In this document: one piece after another, positions 32,052 through 44,623 of the stretch
Position numbering within the stretch: the first letter of the stretch is position 1
Layout: every line of letters begins with the position of its first letter
Assembly: GCA_031216915.1 (NCBI GenBank)
Contig: CM062294.1
Span: 165,247,455-165,311,454 of the forward strand
Length of the DNA: 64,000 nt
Reading direction: 5' to 3'
Source of the DNA: Pictodentalium vernedei
Taxonomy: Eukaryota; Mollusca; Scaphopoda; Dentaliida; Dentaliidae
The notes under the pieces: generated by a model
Seen by the model: only the letters and a program-made list of their open reading frames with translations
What the model was told of the DNA's origin: nothing
Databases searched by the model: none
Program-made: the position numbers and the translations under genes

Positions 32052-33147
32052 ATATCAATTTGAAATTTTAACAAAATATGAAGTTTTTACATGTTTGTTT
32101 GAATTTGAATTAAATTCCACAGTGAAAAATATCCTTCATGATCCTTCGTAATATCCAAAAATTATCCAGAATTATATACACATAAACAAGAATACATCCA
32201 CCCAGCACTATGAACTGTTGAAAATACTGTGTTCAATTTCGGGATTGTTTTTTAGCTTCGTGCCTATTAAAACATGTCTTTGTGTACTTGTTTGTTTTGT
32301 AATTGCATTGAAATGATCATTGTTAACAATTATTTGAGTGTTTATGTTTGTTTACTGTTTAGCATTGATATGAATTCACTAATCTTTGTGCTTATTTAAT
32401 TGAAATGATTACTGTTACGGTAATAATTAATCATGTCATTCATATGTTTTTTTTAATTTTGTATCTTGATGTGTTGTAGATAATATAAATATACTGTAAA
32501 ACAATATAAGGCGTAAAAAAGAAAAATAGAAATCTGTTTCTCAGGCCCTCCCGCATGGTACCTTTGGCTGCCACATGCTCTCTTTTTGTAACCAATGTAA
32601 ACTAAAAAAAAAATAAAAATTACATGATTTATGTATGATATTTTACCCAAGTTAAAATTTTTTTTTATAAATTAGTCCCTTGAGTGCAAGAAGGCTTTGC
32701 AATGCTTGCACTCAAGGGATGAATTACACCACCACCACCCATGCTATTCCATAGATTATGAGGCCTAAAACATAAACCAAGAACATGAACTTTTGATGAC
32801 AAGGAAATAATTACAGTAATAAAAAATAAAATAAAAAAACGCTCACCTGCATGAAATTTTACAAATAATGGCCTGAGAAACAGAAGATCTGCTTTGTGTG
32901 GCCTAACAAAAATTGGTTTGGAAGTTAATACGATAGATAGGGTTTTTTGATTTCGTCATCTTGGCACGTTCTAACGGCCAGATCACTACCAACTATAGAA
33001 ATATTGCGATATTCAGATACGAATGTGATGCAAATATCGCCCAAATAGCATGTTATTAGTGCGATCAGGTTTCCACTTAATTGTAGGCTGTACTGTACTT
33101 CAAGGTAGTCCACAATGCAGGGCATTGCAGACACAGGACTTGTAGTT
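32052..33147. other. AT-rich non-coding stretch
   Basis: Holds one hairpin at about 32683-32720 (TCCCTTGAGTGCAAG / CTTGCACTCAAGGGA). No gene seen. Confidence 0.35.
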
Positions 33148-33385
33148 TTAACCCTTTACCCAATGTAATGACCAAAACCGCTCAGCAGAATTCTAAAAAG
33201 CTCCAATTAATTTTCATTATTTTTTTATTTTTTGTCTCAAAAACATAGGTTATGACTCCTCATTTTAACAAGCTCGTTCCAAAGAGGGATCATTACCTAT
33301 GTTTTTGAGACAAAAATGAAAAAAATTAGTTATTCAAGAATGTTTTTTGCAAGTCATCTGCTTTTCATGTTAGGTAAAGGGTTAA
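33148..33385. mobile_element. piggyBac-like foldback MITE (family F), 238 bp
   Basis: TTAACCCTTTACCCAATG / TTAGGTAAAGGGTTAA. Same core with a shortened hairpin centre (a deletion beside AACAAGCTCGTTCC). Confidence 0.85.
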
Positions 33386-33606
33386 CTGTATCTGCCACAA
33401 TGAGAACAAAGATTAATTAATATTTGTCAAATTCAGATTATCACTTCCTCTTCCTAAATTTCAAGAGTGAATTAGAAACTCTAAGGCATGTATAGTTTAT
33501 AATATCAAGGAGATGCATTTAATGTATATGCAGACCTAACAATAATCTTGATTTATTATCATTTAATGGAAAGCTCTCTGTCCTGAGTCTTTAATTTGGT
33601 ATCAGT

Positions 33607-33957
33607 CTGGAGCACAGTGGCTCAGTGGTTATGGCATTGAACTTCAAACCGAGAGGTTTGATCCCCGCCAGGGGTAACAGTGTTGTGTCCCTGGGCAAGG
33701 CACCTTAATTGCGATTGCCCTTGTGGGAGATGGGGGCGCTGTGTACTAAGGCATACTGCACATTGATGGTGCACCTTTCTTGAACCAATGCAAACCCCGC
33801 TTGTGTAGAGTTACGATGGAGAGTCTGACAGTTGCTCACCATTACTCGGTGGTTCTCTCCGGGTACTCCAGCTTCCTCCACCCATAAAACTTTATGACAT
33901 AAGGTAACCCTGGCTGTCAAAAGTGTCGTTAAACTCCCAATATATGAATAAATAAAA
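33607..33957 (+). mobile_element. tRNA-derived SINE
   Basis: Head with A box GTGGCTCAGTGG and B box GGTTTGATCCCC. The body TGTGTCCCTGGGCAAGGCA and CGGTGGTTCTCTCCGGGTAC is shared with the SINE at 10177, though the heads differ. AATAAATAAA tail. Confidence 0.88.
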
Positions 33958-34159
33958 TGGTAAAACCTACCAAAATTGGACATGTTTTTAAGTGGATTAA
34001 ATTCCAAGAAATTGTACTGGTCATTATGTCAGACAAGTACAGTACAGTCGCTGTGGTCATATTCCAGGCATGGACAGTGATGTCCATGCATGTATTTACC
34101 GGGAAATAAAAATCACCATCAGCAAAATTTTAATTGATGAAGTGCCAGGTGGTACCTGG

Positions 34160-35265
34160 TAGTGATGAACCAATTATCAATCAAAACTTGCTAGGAACCG
34201 AATACTGATTATTTCTCTGCCGATTATGCCGATTCCGATGGTTGAAACTTGAAATAGGACCAAGAAGAAAATCTGCAAGTGCCAGTTATACTGCAGAATT
34301 TCGTTAATGAATCGCCAATTACGAAACTTAATACCACATAAGTTCTCAGAGTATGCATGCTTAGTGCTGGGCAATATTACATGTAGCCAAAATAATATTT
34401 GCATTTTTGGGAGTTGGGGTGGGGGAAGATCGTTATAAACGATACAATCACACAATATTGTTCTCTTGTGATGATTGTGTGTTATCCTGTTGAATAGTGT
34501 TAATACAGTTTTGTGTAAGAATATAATACACTTGGTTGTATTAACCAGGAAGATACTGAGCACACATACTTTGTGTCTTAATTGAATAATAACTTTCTTG
34601 TTAATGTGTGTTGTGAAGTTGTATGACGCATTGTATACAGTCACACGCGATGTCAGAATATATTATTTAATGCTCATTGTTCAACTTGTTACCTCCCTTG
34701 ATGTGTTTCTTCAGTGTTTACACCAAGGGAGGTAAATGAATTAAAAATTTAACTTGACAAACTGAAAACGTGTTTGTGACAGTCGTGCAACTTGCATGTC
34801 GCGTAACAATCATATACCATCGAGTGTTTTTTTAGTTTTTCTCCAATTTTAATTTCTTCTTGTATTGTGTTGATTGCGTCATGAAGTTCTACAGACTAGC
34901 GGCCGAACACATTTTATTTATACATGTACCCAATGCAACATTGTACAGCACCTTGATTGAAGACCGGTGATTTTGATGAGCTGGGAATAGTGGTGAACTC
35001 GTACTGATTGCAGATGGTAAATTCCGTAATATATCGGATCTGCAAATCCCTAAATATTCTGATAGGCACTTCACATGTTTTTTAATGGGGATACTTTATT
35101 GAAATGGCCAAATATCAAAGAGATTTTAATAGTCAGTGTTAAATATAGAATAACCGGAAACTACCATTTTTTAACTGCCGTTTTTTAACTCCAGTTATCA
35201 TAATAGGCCGATGGCCCATAACCAGCTGGTTCCGATTGCCGACTCCAATTATTGGTTCATCACTA
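34160..35265. mobile_element. hAT-type non-autonomous element, 1.1 kb
   Basis: Ends TAGTGATGAACCAATTATC and the inverse ATTATTGGTTCATCACTA. 8-bp duplications GTACCTGG (34152-34159) and GTACCCGG (35266-35273) differ at one base. Frames within it show no hAT transposase. A related right-half copy is at 50973-51283. Confidence 0.85.
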
Positions 35266-35454
35266 GTACCCGGTGCTTCATTAATTAAATTTTTGATGAT
35301 TATTCCAGAAATTAGTGTTTGGAATCTAATATTATTGCATCTGTGGAAATATTGCCCACCCTTGGAAAGTCCACGGTGGCCGTACTGTACATGTGCATTA
35401 GTGCGTGTCAAACTCACAAGTTGGCCCTGTCAATCACCATGACAGGCAATCCTG

Positions 35455-35690
35455 AAAAATAATCAGACTGTCATCTTCAAAATGTGGTCCCCAGAGGGTG
35501 AATTTGGTGATGCTACCATGAATGGCAGGGTAGCATCACAAAATTTACCCTCTGTGAACCTCAGTCTGAATCAATATTCAAGCCAAAACAGAAGGATGTA
35601 CCTAGAGGATAAATTGGCCCACTGTATGGGATAGCATCAGCAAATTTACCCTCTGGGGACCTCATTTCGCAAAGGACAGGTTGCTTATAT
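35455..35690. repeat. Hairpin repeat, GTGATGCTACC type
   Basis: TTTGGTGATGCTACC ... GGTAGCATCAC with flanking GAGGGTGAATTT / AAATTTACCCTC forms a hairpin at about 35495-35552. Relatives are at 52500-52930. Confidence 0.7.
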
Positions 35691-35850
35691 TCAGGCTTGA
35701 TGACAGGTCCTGCTTATTTAGATTAATTTGTCTGTACTTTGCAAAACAACTTAAACACAATGTTACAAATGCATGAGATTATACAAGTAGACAAAATAAT
35801 CTCTCCTTTTTATTGCCAGATGACTTAATTAAGTTCCTCTTTTTTTGCAG

Positions 35851-35892
35851 GTGTAATGATGATTACTTGAATATTTATAATAGGGGATAAGG
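35851..35892 (+). other. NPHP3: NPHP3 5' UTR part of the first coding exon, with splice acceptor and small uORF
   Basis: A polypyrimidine tract and TTTTTTTGCAG acceptor end at 35850, so this exon probably follows a non-coding exon upstream. The leader contains a four-codon upstream ORF (ATGATGATTACTTGA, 35856-35870). Confidence 0.55.
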
Positions 35893-36357
35893 ATGGGTAC
35901 GGGAGGATCATTTCTCCGCTCCCAGGATGATGATGACATTTTGGGAACAGATTTAGATGGGAACAGTGGTGGTGTCATAAAGCGGATTCCCATAGAAATG
36001 AAACCGAGAGGAAAACTTGGTCTGCGGAGTGTTAGCTCATTTGGTCGAAAACAACCAAAGGGTGGCAGCCTTAGATCAGCCCTTTCAGTGGATCTAGAAA
36101 ATCCAGAGGTTGAGAAAATTCGAAAGGAATTTGAAATGTACCGTCTGAATAAAGAGAATGATATTGCCAACATGCAAAAGAAAGAGCAAAAATTGGAAAC
36201 AGAGAATAAGAGACTTAGGGCTGAATTGCTGGCTCTCCAGAAAACCTGCACCAAATTGAGAGATGAGAGGGAAAGTGCATTGGAAGCAGAGGATCAGACT
36301 TTGGCTAGAGCTGCGGCATTTGAAAGTGACCGAGATAAAGTTCAAAGACAGTTTAAG
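35893..36357 (+). CDS. NPHP3: Nephrocystin-3, first coding exon (residues 1-155)
   Basis: Nephrocystin-3 acts in the inversin compartment of the primary cilium with INVS, NEK8 and ANKS6. The exon starts at an ATG in a strong context (A at -3, G at +4) and reads MGTGGSFLRS: Gly2 with Ser/Thr following is the N-myristoylation signal that targets vertebrate NPHP3 to cilia. A low-complexity basic stretch follows. From about residue 75 comes the conserved coiled coil, with EKIRKEFEMYRLNKEND, ETENKRLRAELLALQKTCTK and FESDRDKVQRQFK, close to human NPHP3 as I recall it. The exon ends in phase 0 at an AAG/GTGAGT donor (36357/36358). The acceptor of the next exon (47028) keeps the frame and the family sequence. 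The P-loop NTPase and TPR parts are not in this window. Confidence 0.93.
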
Positions 36358-36362
36358 GTGAG

Positions 36363-36965
36363 TACAGTTGAAACTAGAATTCCTGTCACAATTAGTGCGG
36401 AAAATGTTCATTAGTTTATGCTCTCACTATTGCGGGAGACTGAAGTAGTCTGAAATACCCAAGAGTGTTTACGCTGTACAATGCAAAATATAACTACTTA
36501 CTGCAGAAGAATGAAGTAATCTGAAATACACAATATGCTGTACAGTGCAAAATATAATGCTCTATTAGCGAGCTCGGTTGTGAATTCACAAACTGAATCA
36601 ATAAAACAGCAAGAAAATATTGAGACGACAGTACAGTTAAAACTGGAAGTCCTGTCATCAATTGCGCGCAAACACCTCGCCATTTAGCGCGTTTATCGGC
36701 ACGTTAGGTCATATGGAAAGGCTATCACATTCTCTACGCAACCTATGCACAAGCAATGATTTAGCCAATGGACCTCCGGGTTTAACCTGGAGGTCCATTG
36801 GCTGAAACATTGCTTGTGTTTGCTGTGAGTAATGGCAAGACTCTGTGGTAATTTGAGTATTTTCAATAGGAAAATTGCGCGCAATTCCTGTGCGAAATTG
36901 TGTCAAGATAAGCGTGCAATTCATGACAGGACTTCTAGTTTTAACTGTATGTGGAGGGTGGAAAT
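36363..36965. mobile_element. Family L MITE inserted at the NPHP3 donor site
   Basis: Its terminus TACAGTTGAAACTAGAATTC begins at 36363, position +6 of the intron. The body resembles the copies at 45353 and 55611 (ATTAGTGCGGAAAATG, AGCGAGCTCGGTTGTGAATT). It is itself interrupted by a family P MITE at 36634 and resumes with TATGTGGAGGGTGGA. Confidence 0.7.
36634..36947. mobile_element. Hairpin MITE family P, complete 314-bp copy
   Basis: CAGTTAAAACTGGAAGTCCT / AGGACTTCTAGTTTTAACTG with TA on both sides. Central hairpin CCAATGGACCTCCGGGTT with AACCTGGAGGTCCATTGG. Same length as 26191-26504. Confidence 0.9.
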
Positions 36966-37330
36966 TTAAAATATTAAAACAATATATAAATTATAAAAAA
37001 TTAAAAAGCTGTATTGGGTGAAGGGTTGACATACAACAGGGGTTCAACCATGCTGGCCTCATGAGATCATGGGGACTCATAGCTGGTATGGATTCTTGCA
37101 ACCATTTTCGTGAGATATGAATAGATTCTCCCAAATTTAGATGAAATATAAGCCCTTTGTCCTGTGGAAATCTTGATGTGCATAGTACCATTCAACATGA
37201 GTTTTAGGGTATGGCAAAAACATATGCATTCCTTTTTGGTTGGAGGCATACCTGGAGAGGACCACTGAGCAGCAGCAAGCACCTGTCAGACACATCAACG
37301 TATTGACTCCACACAAGCAAGGTTAGCATT

Positions 37331-37513
37331 GGTTGATGACAAGTGCATCAGCAATGTGCAGTACGCCTTAGTACACAGTGCCATCATGCCCCCATGTGGG
37401 CAATCAGGATTAACTGCCTTGCCCAAGGACACAATGCAGTTACCCCTGGTGGGGATCAAACCGTGGACCTTTTGGTTTGAAGTTCACTGCTGTAACCACT
37501 GAGTCACCTTGCT
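37331..37513 (-). mobile_element. tRNA-derived SINE, 5' part
   Basis: Reverse strand: A-box-like GGTGACTCAGTGG, B-box GGTTTGATCCCC, body TTGTGTCCTTGGGCAAGGCA. Truncated at its 3' side. Confidence 0.8.
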
Positions 37514-39327
37514 CCATCAGGTACTACATGAAAATGTACACTCAATAAGGCGGTGCAATGCACAGGGTTAGCCGCATAACAGAGATGTTCTTATTTATAA
37601 CCAGAAAGAAAAGTATTACCGTATTTACTCTATATATTGGGACACTCTATAATTTGGGACACACATTTTTTCCAGAAAAATATTTTTTTTTATCCTCCAG
37701 TGTTTGGGACACTCCGGAGACTTGTTTCCTGTTGGCCCAATCACCTGAAAATGGTGCAAAATGCTCAATTTTAAAGCTAAGTTTGTGTTTAATTTTCCAT
37801 TTTAAACAATAAAAAATTGATAATACATACTGATTTGTGTTGTTTTTATTTAAATCTGTTCCTAAGTTTCAATATTTACAGTCCGGACTGACATGAGGAA
37901 GACTATTTAATATTACATTGTGACAGTCTTCAACCTTTTACCGAACGCTAGTGGCAGATGACACTCATAAAAAGAATTCCTGTATAACTAAAAAAATTTT
38001 ATACTGTACCAATGACCCAGACATAGCTGGTGCTAACTCTTAAAATATAGGGCCAAACACAAATTTTGCCCCCCAATCCCCAAAATTTGCATCTAAAACC
38101 AAAGAAAACATGTCCTGAATGGCCCTCCACACTTCACCTCTACTGCGCATGCGCAGTGTCAAGGACGTTCCGAAATTGGCGCCATTAATCATTCTAAGTT
38201 TGGCCCTTCATCAGTTAACATCTGACTGATCTTTGTGCTTGTAAATCTCAGTTTAAATGATGCCAGACACATAAATATTAGTGAAATGGTGATTCTAAGG
38301 AGGATAAAGAAGGAGGAGAGGAAAAATGTGTGACAGAATATTATCAGGGCTGTAACTTAAAATTTTTTAATGAAATTATGTTAAGTTACCTATTTTCGAG
38401 GCAGCAGCCATTTTGTTGTCATTCTGATTATTTAGTTACACTGATTTTTCAGTGTTTTCCTCTCTCCCTGTCCTTTAAGTCCCCCCTTGCTATTCTCCCA
38501 TGCTTTTGGCATAGTTTTTGTAATTATTATTACTAAATTTTCTTGGGAGTTTTAGCTGAATAACAGAATGAATTCTGTTCTTTTCCCCATGTTTACGTCT
38601 TCACCTACGGGTGGTTAGGCGTTGTGTTCTGCATCTACCATCTGATGTTCTGCAGTTTCTTCCCTGGAAGTCTCTGTTTTGCATCAGATAGTGTATTTTT
38701 GGTAACTGATTCCGGACCTGGGTGCCTGGAGTCTTATTTTAGTGTTTTTACATTCATTGTTTACATTTACAACAGCCCTCTGTGTGAGGGGGGGATTTCT
38801 TGAAAATAATATCTTGATGTTATTTTAATCATAACTAGATACATTATTATTGTTCGTAAGTGTTGAATAAATTGTTTAAAATATTTTTAAAATTTTTGTC
38901 CACACTTAGGCTTGGGATCCATTGGGGCTCAACGTTACTTTTCAGAAACTTGGGCTGTTCTGAAAAAATATTTTTTCAAAATATTTTGATTTCAATTATT
39001 TTTTCTATATTAATGGATCATATTATTATTATGTATTTTGATTGCCAGGGGTTAGTGCGAGTACCAGGACTTGTTTTCTTTTCACATTGAAAGGATATTG
39101 ATCAATTGTAATAAGAGGAAGTCTTCCTCTGACTTTTATAGTCATTCTATATGTGGTCAGTGTACTCGCATTAACTCCTGTTCTGTATCGTATGATTTCG
39201 ATGACAATATGGGAAGCGTCACGGTATGTTAGTGGGGAATTGGACACTCCGGTCCTTTCCCCGCAGGGTCACTCTACTTTATCAATTTCTATTTCAGACG
39301 ATCAAGATTAGGGTGATGTATCTGTGA

Positions 39328-41590
39328 TGTCTTCCAACAGTGTGCCTCCGTCGTCACAATTAATGAAGGGCTAGCGGAAAAGTGCTCATGTTAATACGCC
39401 AATTGCCTAAGAGGACCCTAGTAGGTTCGACGGCCTTTGACGTCCGCTAGCTCGCCCGGTGTAGCGTCCATTCACCGAATGGTTCGGCAGCCGGGTTCGT
39501 CCGTTGCGGTCTAGAAGGAATTTTGGGGTGATGCGAGCACTATAAATCAACCAAATGCACACCCAGTGACGGCGGATCAGAGGGAGAACGGAGGAAGCCT
39601 TTTAGTCCGGTTCATAGCTCGTTCTGGTCCATCCGGACGGCGAGCGAGAGAGGCCCCTCTCTCGTACAACAACATATGGCCCCAGATGTGGTACAAAATG
39701 TTTCGCATTCGGAGCATACGTCCGTTGCTCGGGACGCTCCGACATATAGTCAGTCCGGAGTAGACTGTCAATAAGGCTTCCTCATTCTCATGGTAGCGCA
39801 CACGACCGCTCTTGGCTACGTGACCTCGGATATCCAGTCAGCTTCGCCAGTCAGAGAATCATCGGCGACCAGGTCACACCATCCGGTAGCCAGGGAACGA
39901 GGCCTGCAGACTCCGGACGTTCGCATAGGAAGTGTGCGGGAGTCAACGTACACGGAGCTTCCGGCGGCAATGCATCGTAAGACCGCTACTGCACAGGCCT
40001 CGGGAACGGACGTGCTTTCCTAAATAGCACAGTTTATCGCAGCATCCCAGCATCAACTGAATCTGTCGCATATTTTTTATCCGACGATGCTGGGTCGGGA
40101 CGCTCCGCGGAAACGGGTACGGACGTCCGAAAATTTCATCCGGTCCGACGGGATACCGAAAGGGATTTGGAGGATTTCGAGCTTTCCCTTTCGGAACAAC
40201 ATATGCTGTTGTGTATGTCATCTGACTTGGTCTTCTACTGCTTCTTTCGTTGGACCAGAATGCTGCGATTCCGGATAAGAAACTGATAGCGTCGGTGGAC
40301 TTAGAAATTTTTGGTTCGGTTCAGGGACATCGTCCCTCAGTTCCGACATAGTCCAATAATGTCACACAAACTTTCGAATTATTGAACGACGCTATATATA
40401 TTACTATTTTATGCTTGCTATAACCAAGCATTTCTGGTTTCTTGTTCGCAAAGTTACGGAGATGTCTTTCAAAAGTGTGCCTCTGTCGTCATAGTTAATG
40501 AAGAGCTAGCGGCAATAAGTGCTCATGGAATATGTCTATCGCCTAAGAGATCCCTTGTAGGATCGACGGAGTGACATTCGCTAACTCACCCGGTGTAGCG
40601 TGCATTCATCGAATGGTTCGGCTGCCGGGTTCGTCCGTTGCGGTCTAGGAAGGAGATTTGGGTGATGCGAGCACTTTAATTACTTTAGTACTCACCCAGT
40701 GACGGCAGATTGAGGACAGATCGGAGGAAGCCTGCTAGTCCGGTTCCTGGCTTGTCCAGGTCCGTCCGGGCTGTGAGCGAGAGAGGTCCCTCTCTCGTCC
40801 AACAACATAGGGGACCGCATGTTGTGGTTCAGATATTTTACATTCGGAGCATATGTCTGTCGGTCGGGACGCTCCGTTATATTGACAGTCCGAGAGACTG
40901 TCCATAATGCTTCGTCATCCTCACAGCAGGGCACACGACCGCACTTTGGCTACGTGACCTCGAGTATCCGATCAGTTTCGTCATTCAGTGATTCCACGGC
41001 GAATAGGTCACGCCATCTGGTAGCCAAGGGACACGAGGCCTATATACTCCGTTCGCTCGCATATTGGTAGTATGCACGGGGTAACGATCACGGAGCTTCC
41101 AGCGGCAATGCATTGTAGGACCGCTTCTCCTCAGGCCTCAGTGACGGACGTGCTATCCGAGTTAGCATAGTTGTTTCGCAGCATCCCAGCAATCGACAGT
41201 TTCTTGGTCGAATCAGGAATTATCCGACGGCGCTGGGTCGGTGCGGTCCGCGGTTGCATCAGGTACGGACGACCGAACGCTTTATAGGGTCCGACAGGAT
41301 GGCGAAAGGGATTCGAAAGATTTCGAGTTTTCCCTTTCGTAGTATCGGAAGCTGCCATTCATATCTTCTGGCATTATCTTCCAGTGATTGTTATTTCGGA
41401 CTACATTGCTGCGATGTTGGATAAGAGACTTATAGCGTCATTGGACTCGGAATTTTGGATCGGTTCAGGGACATTGTCCCTGACTTACCGATGCAGTCCA
41501 ATAATTTCATTACAACATGTGTTTTATTTTTCGACGCTATATATGCATACAAGCCTGCTACCAAGCATGATAGTTTAGTTTCTTGTCCGC
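39328..41590 (+). repeat. ~1.13-kb tandem duplication within the DIRS element
   Basis: GATGTCTTCCAACAGTGTGC (39328) recurs as GATGTCTTTCAAAAGTGTGC (40460), and similarity continues in order to TTCAGGGACAT...CAGTCCAATAAT (about 40320 and 41463). The copies have diverged by perhaps 15-20 percent. Short frames such as 39566-39763 and 40710-40907 translate to related peptides (SYNNIWPQMWY / VQQHRGPHVVV) but both copies are interrupted. Probable gag region; CpG-richer than its surroundings. Confidence 0.75.
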
Positions 41591-42040
41591 GTTGCTCATT
41601 TCTGCCGTTTTATCATTTATACGAATAGTTTATTTTGGCAGAGCAGGGCATACCGAGAGTTCATATGCGTCTAGACGGTGTGGTTAAAGACTGGAAATAT
41701 TCTTTTTCGCCGTCTATGTCTTTTCCAACCTCAATGTTGGAAACGACAATGATGTCTAGTAGACTTAACTTAGACGCTTTATCATAAGTAATCCACCTTA
41801 CTGAGGCGTTATCATTACGTCTTCAAGAAAAGATTTACGGGATATTATTCTCAATGTGATTTCTTTTGAGGGCAGTAGTTTGTTCACGTATAACTCCGCC
41901 CTTCAGTGGCTGATTGGAGTTGGTTAGACGTGACGCAGCCCTAGCTACATCCACGCGCGTGGATAGTAAGGTTAAGAACTCTCTCAGAGTCGTTTCGTTC
42001 TCGGAGAAGCTTCTCTTCGACGGCAACTTTTCAGCAATCC

Positions 42041-42700
42041 ATGAATTGCTTGATTTACACGTTCTCTTGTCTATCTAGTGTTACAAGAGATTCAGACTGG
42101 GGCAAACATTCGGTGGTTGGCTCAGAGAGTGCCACTGCAGTTGCCGGACCCGAGTGTTGCAGTTATGACGGTTGCCAGTCAAACAGATTGGGATATAATA
42201 TTGATCCCAACGGATTCGAAGTGCCAGGGTCTTTGGTTTCCGCAGTCTCTTAGCAACCAATTATTTTCCGCGGAATAATGTTTTTTAGGCTTGCTTTATG
42301 TCATTGCATGAACATTATTCAGAAACGCATGCCCAAATCCTGTCCGTTAATTCGACAGTAGTGGCGTATCTCCGGAACCAGGGAGGCACTCATTCGTTTC
42401 CGTTATTCAATTTAATGGAAAGAATCCGTCTGTTGGTTATAGTACACCAAGTTCTGTTTCGGTCCGTCATATTCCGGGTCGTCTGATTGTTTTACCGGAC
42501 TCCCGTTCACTTAGGGGTCGCTTGTTGCTGTCAGAATGGACTCTCAACAAACAAGTATTCAATCAGATTTGCTATCTATGGGAGCGCCCAATGATGATTT
42601 ATTTACGACACAGCTTGCTAATCAATTGCAGACGTATGTGTTGGCTTGTCCGGATCTCTGAGCTAATGCTGTTAACGCTCTATTGATCTATAGGACGGAA
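42041..42700 (+). pseudogene. DIRS RNase H region, broken
   Basis: Translated in shifting frames: WLAQRVPLQLPDPSVAVMT followed by ASQTDWD (about 42116-42200), then STVVAYLRNQGGTHSFPLFN (about 42353-42415), then DLFTTQLANQLQTYVLACPD (about 42597-42655). These are the conserved RNase H and following blocks of DIRS polyproteins (usually TDASxxGWG, NTTVVAYLRxQGGT and DLFATxxNxQL). The Gly after TDW is lost and several stops and frameshifts occur. Confidence 0.8.
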
Positions 42701-44534
42701 TGATAGGATACGCGTATCCTCCTACGCTGTTGTTTCAGCAGGTATTGCTAAGATAAACAACCACAATACATTTCTGTTGATAGCATCTCTATCTTCACAG
42801 AGACCATGGGTAATTTACTCTGTTGTCTACTGTGGGACTTAACGTGAAATCTTCCTCAATGAGAGGATCTTTTTTCGCTGGGTAAATCGTGTCATCTTTA
42901 TCACAACCCGCAAGGTCGCAACCTTCACGTATTCCGTTGTGTGGTCCGTATTGCATTGTAGCATTGTACTGGACGAGCTTTGGACGCGATTTCTTACTAT
43001 AGGAGATCCTCTTCTTCGCTATTCTATGCGGCTAAAGTGGAGGCTCTTCCGTCGTTGGTGTAGGGATCATTATGTTCATATTGTTGATCCCTCCATACTA
43101 CTCATTGCAACTTTTTAGTATACTTGTTTGACAAGATCTACTGCAGCCTGTTATTATTAAGGTTATAGGTTTATGTTACCTCATACCTATGCACTCTAGG
43201 ATAGTTTACAATTGAGTCTTATGTCTCTTTATCTAAGTCAGTTAGTAACTTTTTGATAAATAGACTTAGAATCTTTAGATTAAATTCCTATATGGAATTT
43301 AACTTCGGTTCTTATTTAGCTAAGTAATCATTTGAGCCTCTGGAAACAGTAGTTTTCAAATTCTGACCTTTTAGACAGTAATTCTGTTGGTTTCTCTTTT
43401 ACTGAAGAGTCAGTGAGTTTCATGCACTATCGATGGATGATTTTCACTTTTGTAGTTTCGGAATCACTACTTCCTTTACTATTTAGGTTGGATTTTTGCA
43501 TAAGAGTTAGGCTCCTAATATCCGGAACCTATTGTTATTAAGGTCCTTCCGTCTTCGTACAGGCATAGGCCTTTACTCTCTCCGGTTAGAGTTTATGTAT
43601 TTATAAACAGATATCTGTTTATTACTACGGGCGTAAGCTTCTTCTGTCTTTGATGCCTAATAGAAGGACGTTACGCTCCATTCTATTGCTAATGGATTCT
43701 ATTAACTATCGGTACTGCTTATGGTATATGATTGACTCAGCAGTTGTGCTTAAGATTTCGGCTCATGAAGTAAGAGTTCTTCTACATCTTGGGCTTACAT
43801 TAATAGTGTTGCTATTATAGATTTTTGAAGGCTGCTCATTGTGCTCAGCCATCCACATTCATGAATTTTTATCTCAGAAATATCGAGTCCATTTCTGGAG
43901 GCCTCTATTGTTAGGTCTGTTATCTACTGCTCAGAATGTCATTCACTTAACAGTTGCTACTATAGCTAGGTAGACTGTCTGTTTCGGCAGTGACTCCGTT
44001 CTGCTGCCCTCTTCGCTCTGGGCTATTTGACCCAGGGCAAGAAAAAGTGGGGGGGGGGGGGGAGGGTGTTCCCTTGGGTCACCTGTTTTACTATGAAAAC
44101 AAGGGGATACCTCCTCCGGAGTTAGTAATTAGTAATTCTGAGCTGTTATTGGGATGGTTGTTTATGTTTTAAAAATTCATTCAAGTCTTAGTTTTTAAAG
44201 TATAGCTTTTGAATATTGCATGTGTCAACGGACATGATTATGCAATCCTCAGACACTTTTAAGGAGTATAAGAGTCTCTGTTCTCTAGACTTACTTTATT
44301 TATTGGCTTACTTTAAAAATTATTAGTATAAGGATTATATTGGATATTAATAGAGTACATGGATGTATGATGCTCAATTTTGGAAGGTGTTGTATCTTTC
44401 TAATTTATCATAAATAAGAAAGATACATGTAAGGCCTATTACTTCTTTTTCCCTAGAGGGGATGACTCTATTTTATATTGTTGAGCGTATTCCATCTTGC
44501 TCTATGTCCTTGGCCCTCCAGCCTTTTTACTATT

Positions 44535-44623
44535 CAGCTATGTCTGGGTCATTGGTACAGTATAAAAATGTTAAAAAATTTATAGTAATTTCTATATTTT
44601 TTATACTTACCAATGACCCAGAC
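44535..44623. repeat. DIRS internal complementary region
   Basis: About 89 bp: CAGCTATGTCTGGGTCATTG then GTACAGTATAAAAAT (inverse of the left terminus), joined to GTTAAAAAATTTATAGTAAT through to TTACCAATGACCCAGAC (inverse of the right terminus). Confidence 0.9.

Noticed and set aside
35829-36254. 141-codon reverse-strand frame over NPHP3 exon 1
   Set aside because: It is antisense to a clearly conserved coding exon and has no family similarity.
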